Part shown: in pieces, positions 59,475 through 64,000 of the stretch
How positions within the stretch are numbered: the stretch's first letter is position 1
How the letters are laid out: each line of letters starts with the position of its first letter
Translations under genes and position numbers: made by a program
The notes under the pieces: model-generated
Told to the model about the DNA's origin: nothing
What the model saw: only the letters and a program-made list of their open reading frames with translations
Database searches by the model: none
From: Candidula unifasciata
Lineage: Eukaryota; Mollusca; Gastropoda; Stylommatophora; Geomitridae
Assembly (NCBI GenBank): GCA_905116865.2
Contig: CAJHNH020007979.1
Coordinates: forward strand, 152,001-216,000
DNA length: 64,000 bases
Direction: 5' to 3'

Positions 59475-59838
59475 CTGAAAATGTAAAGTGGAATATACAT
59501 ATATCAGCACTCAGCAATGTTAGAACAATAAACCACATAAATGGAATATTTCAAGTAATATCAGTTATATACCATGCAATCTCTCTTTGCGCTACATGTG
59601 TTAATTACCACTATAGCAGCATTAATTATCATTGTTTTTTTTTAACTGCAGGAATGCAGATATGCTGTAATCAACACAAATAGATGTATTTATCTGAACG
59701 AAATATATTCACACTGTTGTTTGAGTTGTACCTCATTTCATATACAAAAGAACTCAGTCTAGATACAATGATCTGTGTGCATTATATCAGTTGTCTCTGG
59801 TCATATTTTTAAAATATCAATTTTTTTAAAAGTCTTTT
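59475..59838. other. Intron sequence upstream of exon 1 of the window
   Basis: Nothing recognised except the acceptor region of the exon. No further upstream dynein exon was found up to 64000. Confidence 0.5.
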
Positions 59839-59839
59839 T

Positions 59840-60618
59840 CTGATATGTTCACCTATGCCACTATACCTACTTTATTCTGTACAGATATATTGAACATACT
59901 TATTGTTATCTTGCTTTCTGATATGTTCACCTATGCCACTATACCTACTTTATTCTGTACAGATATATTGAACATACTTATTGTTATCTTGCTTTCTGAT
60001 ATGTTCACCTATGCCACTATACCTACTTTATTCTGTACAGATATATTGAACATACTTATTGTTATCTTGCTTTCTGATATGTTCACCTATGCCACTATAC
60101 CTACTTTATTCTGTACAGATATATTGAACATACTTATTGTTATCTTGCTTTCTGATATGTTCACCTATGCCACTATACCTACTTTATTCTGTACAGATAT
60201 ATTGAACATACTTATTGTTATCTTGCTTTCTGATATGTTCACCTATGCCACTATACCTACTTTATTCTGTACAGATATATTGAACATACTTATTGTTATC
60301 TTGCTTTCTGATATGTTCACCTATGTCACTATACCTACTTTATTCTGTACAGATATATTGAACATACTTATTGTTATCTTGCTTTCTGATATGTTCACCT
60401 ATGCCACTATACCTACTTTATTCTGTACAGATATATTGAACATACTTATTGTTATCTTGCTTTCTGATATGTTCACCTATGCCACTATACCTACTTTATT
60501 CTGTCAGATATTTTGAACATACTTATTGTTATCTTGCTTTCTGATATGTTCACCTATGCCACTATACCTACTTTATTCTGTACAGATATATTGAACATAC
60601 TTATTGTTTTCTTGCTTT
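59840..60618. repeat. 78-bp tandem array, 10 units, open frame
   Basis: Units start at 59840 and every 78 bp to 60464 (that unit is 77 bp), with the last at 60541-60618. Units are almost identical; one C-to-T change and a one-base loss are visible. 78 bp is 26 codons, so a 223-codon plus-strand frame repeats MFTYATIPTLFCTDILN followed by a hydrophobic ILIVILL stretch. No start context, homology or splice signal supports expression. Confidence 0.96.
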
Positions 60619-61620
60619 CTGAACTGTTAACACGATGGTAATGCCACCCTACAGAACAATGCAACACTGTCACCATGTTTGGTGTGTATGTGACTGATGT
60701 ATACATCATGTCCTAGCAATGACATCAACGCACCATACACACTGGAATGTACTGAAGTGTCAGGGAGATCCAGGGCTGCAGAAGTCGTATCTCTCGGGCA
60801 GTGGAGCAAACCAGATGTTTCTGCATGAGAGCTGGATCTAGCCATATATTGTACTCGTACAGACAGGGTGAAAGGAATGCACTCAAGTTGTAAATCCTTT
60901 TATCAGAAATGTCATTCTACAGTCAAGACCATTGTGCGTGACCAAAGAGGCAAACAAGACAATGGATTTAGAGGAGACAACCTGAATTTTTTTTTAAACC
61001 AAGCCTAAGGTGTATCTATGTGCCAATGGGCTGAATGACTGTGGGTTAGGCAGTTGCAAGCGTGGAGCATTTGGTTGGTGGGAAGGGCACATGTGCTCCT
61101 TCAGGATATCCGCTGCCTCCTCCCTTGCAGTGTTGGCAATACTAGGGTGACCGTTTACTTCCTGCACTGAATTTATTTCTATGAATTTTTGTATTTAAAC
61201 TAAAAAGTTTAAACGCCGGAGCTTTAGAGTTCGTGCTCTGTGCTTGACACCATCTTCAGCAAGCAACCAAGAGAGTGGGAAAAGGAGAAGACAAAATAAT
61301 GGAGACAGAAAAAGGCACAGAAAAAAGGAAGCGAGAGCCCGGATAGTCCGGCGAAAATCTTAGTGTCTTTAAACATGTAAGAGTTGATTATTGAAACTGT
61401 CGCAGTGCCAAGCAGAGAGGGCTAGTACTGTAGAGGCAGATTTATGATTTTTATATTGTCATGCTTCAGGAATTAATATGGGAGTGACTGCAGTCAAGCT
61501 AATACAAGGAATTCCAGAGAAATTTTACTAAAAAGCTCAACAAAATGGGGAAGCAGAAAAACGTGCACAAAACAACACATAGTAACGTTTCGGCTGGGCA
61601 GCCTTTTTCAAACATAAGTG
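60619..61620. other. Intron sequence, unassigned
   Basis: No recognised coding. 61200-61360 is purine-rich. 61590-61620 ('aacgtttcggctgggcagcc') precedes the I fragment and may belong to another element. Confidence 0.4.
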
Positions 61621-61639
61621 TTACATTTTTGCCCGTCCA

Positions 61640-62687
61640 AAACGTTACGCTGGTGTTCCAGATCTCACAATTAATGACAAAAACATCAAAAGAGAAAGCA
61701 GGTACATGGGTATCACTTTCAATAGAAGCCTGTGCTTCAGGGATCACGTGGAGGCAGTTGTGGTGAAATGCCAAAAAGGACTCATCACTCTTATTTCAGG
61801 TTATGGCAGCAATGGATATGGAATAAAGAATGTTGTTCACAATGCTCCAGCATTCAATCCTGTAGGTGATAGATTATGAATTTGGAATGCTAAGTTTATC
61901 AAAGTGTCAGTTGATGAAACTAGAATGCATACAGAATAAAGCCACGAGGGTAACTCTGGGATGTCCAAGAGATGCCCTGGTAGTATGCATACAATATATA
62001 CTTGCACTGCCGACTATTATAGATAAGCTCAAAGTGCTGCAAGCTAAGTCATATCTCAGAGTAGCCTCATGTATGTAACACCACCTGCATGAAGACCTAG
62101 ACAGAAATAAGGGTTACAGACTGAAAAAAGGACGGTCTTGGATGGCAAAGCTGAAGACATATTTAGACACATGTGTAGGTTTGATAATATTAAGTGAGGA
62201 GAGGAGTGGGTCAAGACTTGTGTAGGGCTCTAATCACACTGGGCAGTGAGTGCAGAAACTCGCCACAGGGTGCTGGAAAATTAGAAGTTTGACAAATGTT
62301 TCATGAGACCGGTATGCTCTGTGAAGCATGGCTTCATAGGTCCCAAGTAGTTGGTGTCCTTTGCATGTTTTCCTCCAGAATGTCAATGTATTAGGAAATG
62401 AACAAGCTGATAGACTGACTGGTTTTGAACAACTTGGTGTGATGAATTGATGCATGACAAGCTAGATGTTGTAAGGGCTTTTGGGGGCAAGTGAGCAATG
62501 TGGAAGCACAGATGGATCATCATGGTCTTAAGAGAATGGCACTACAAGGAGTGACCAGAGGATCTAGTAGATGATCAACACTCAAGGGAAAGGTTAGATG
62601 GATGTACAATCAGACTACTGGTACCATTGGAATAGGAACTCTACACTTGCTGCTGAAGATGGAGATGTGCTGTGATTTCAATTTTTA
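61640..62687 (+). mobile_element. I-type element, RT thumb to RNase H, decayed
   Basis: LTINDKNIKRESRYMGITF, NRSLCFRDHVEAVVVKCQKG, SLSKCQLMKLECIQNKATRV, TLGCPRDALVVC, then RNase H scraps ([13 protein letters not shown]) and WMYNQTTGTIGIGTLHLLLK. Frameshifts and an internal deletion. The 3' end receives the next insertion. Confidence 0.82.
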
Positions 62688-62698
62688 AATTCAACATT

Positions 62699-63039
62699 CT
62701 TCTTCTTCTCTTCCACCTTGTACCTCATCAAAGTGTTGGGTGGGGGGGGGGGGGGGGGGGGAGATGTTACATTCGTTGATGAGCTCTGTCAAGAGCACTA
62801 TTAAGACTGATGTTCATTTCTGTAAGGCTGTTTTTAATGCCATTACTCCATCTTTTCTGAGGTCTTCCACTCGCTCTATACCCATTGTAACGTTTTAGCT
62901 CGCTGTGGCAGATAGAGCCAGGGCATTTTTGTTAGGTGTCCAAACCACTTCCTTTGTTGTTCTTTGATGACCTGTAAGACTGGCTTTATTCCTAGCATTC
63001 ATCTGATTTCTGTCTTTCCTTGAAACTCCTGCAGCTCTT
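62699..63039 (-). mobile_element. RTE-like 3' end (GAA-tail family), minus strand
   Basis: 341 bp with an 11-bp duplication AATTCAACATT (62688-62698 and 63040-63050) and a (CTT)n start, i.e. a GAA tail on the minus strand. Nucleotide match in reverse to 31900-32160. A run of about 19 G at 62742-62760 interrupts it. Confidence 0.9.
62742..62760. repeat. Poly-G run
   Basis: Nearly pure G, a possible slippage or assembly-sensitive site inside the RTE fragment. Confidence 0.9.
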
Positions 63040-63050
63040 AATTCAACATT

Positions 63051-64000
63051 AAACATTAAAAATTACCATCCAGTACTTTACACAAGATCATCCAGAACAT
63101 GCCGATTTCTGCTTCCTTGCACTCAGAAGAGTAAATAATATGGATGCTTATAGTAACAATGGTTAGATGGTTATGCTCTCCATGTGAGGGAAAACAGGAA
63201 CAGACCCACTGCTTTCCCAACAAGCATGTCGTATGAGTTGACTAACTAGAGGCATCCTTAAAAGTTGGAGTGCATCTGACTGAGCAGCAAGGAACCAACA
63301 GTGTGCATAAAAAAAAAATTTTTTTTAAATTAAACCCAGATCTGTAAAATGGATGTGCAGATAACACTCAGGTTCTGAAACAAGACTCAATTCTGGAGGT
63401 GGACGACAGCCAGAACTTTCTGCACACAGATCGTTGAGTGTGAAAAAGAAGATGGTTATGCACTTTTCTGCTTTATCCTCTACTACCATCTTTCCTGCTG
63501 GAGTGAAATTAAATTTCTGGTTTTATCAGTCCTAGCCACATAAGACATAAGTCGCATCATTAGGTCTTCTTTTATCAACCCCAGGCTTTACCCTCAGAGC
63601 CATCCAAATAGTTTTAAACTCTTTCTGTCCCCACAACTTTTCACAGCAGGTGCTTAAAGAGTGAAATAAAAATTATGGAAAATCATAACAATACAAGGCA
63701 ATTGCAAAGGCCAGATTTCTTTAATATTCTATAACCAATTGCACAAAAAGTAACAGAACACACTGGGTAATGTTTGGGATTCATGAGAACGAGTTTATCA
63801 CACATGATGCGCTGCTTGGGACCAAAAGAGCTAATTTCCACTTACAGTGGTATTAACTAGACATTAGCCACTTCAGGTGGTGAAGTTGTGATAACTGTAT
63901 GCATTACGTATACCAGAAATACCAAGACCTGGAGCAGTCCTTTTTTTTTTTTTTGAATGTAACCTCCAGAAAAGCAAACTGCTGCCACTTCCACACTCAT
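63051..64000. other. Right-edge intron sequence, nothing recognised
   Basis: No exon, RNA gene or transposon end recognised. 12 T at 63943-63954 and an A/T hairpin at 63310-63328. Confidence 0.5.

Noticed and set aside
59845..60516. 223-codon plus-strand open frame of repeated hydrophobic peptides as a membrane protein gene
   Set aside because: It is produced by a 78-bp tandem array whose unit is divisible by three; no promoter, homology or codon evidence supports expression.
1..64000. CRISPR arrays, operons or bacterial-type defence systems
   Set aside because: Spliced dynein exons, SINEs and non-LTR elements show this is animal nuclear DNA; the tandem arrays have no spacer structure.

Overview
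The window is AT-rich animal nuclear DNA. It has no operons. It carries one spliced gene with 17 recognisable small exons, all on the minus strand, separated by introns of 0.6 to 10 kb full of transposon debris. The gene is an axonemal dynein heavy chain of the single-headed inner-arm group (DNAH3/DNAH7/DNAH12 clade, closest to my recollection of DNAH7). Exons run from 59474 down to 1 and read in frame as 915 codons plus one base. They cover stalk coiled coil 1, the microtubule-binding tip, coiled coil 2, AAA5 and the start of AAA6. Both gene ends lie outside the window. Every splice junction seen is GT-AG and no coding damage was found, so the gene looks functional and implies an organism with motile cilia or flagellated sperm.

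The introns hold: (1) RNase H-bearing non-LTR retrotransposons of the I/Jockey group, the best copy at 15095-17083; (2) several families of RTE/BovB-like non-LTR elements, mostly 5'-truncated, with GAA-rich tails and clear target-site duplications; (3) three internally deleted mariner elements; (4) three 1.0-1.1 kb non-autonomous piggyBac-type elements that keep only the transposase N terminus, plus one remnant of a different piggyBac type; (5) at least four tRNA-derived SINE types; (6) microsatellites, a 78-bp tandem array and a poly(A)-tailed GC-richer insertion of unknown origin (49378-50774). The repertoire fits a bilaterian invertebrate. I cannot name the phylum; (CCTAA)n at one SINE tail resembles arthropod telomere repeats but is weak evidence.

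Layout from left to right: 1-4654 AAA6 exons with mariner, RTE and SINE copies between them; 4655-8519 an I-type and an RTE-type fragment; 8520-19013 the largest intron (10.2 kb), holding an RTE fragment, a SINE, an I element split by a mariner, a piggyBac remnant with subterminal repeats split by a SINE, and an RTE element split by the best I element; 19014-34727 exons of AAA5 to AAA6 with solo I, RTE, SINE and piggyBac insertions; 34728-48899 AAA5 exons with an RTE element split by piggyBac and an RTE element nested in another; 49027-59474 stalk exons with the poly(A) insertion, a piggyBac copy and a mariner sitting just inside splice donors; 59475-64000 intron with the 78-bp array and I and RTE fragments.

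I found no undescribed multi-gene system. The unusual items are the insertion of unknown origin, the open-frame tandem arrays, the amplified deletion-derivative DNA transposons and the transposons abutting dynein splice donors.
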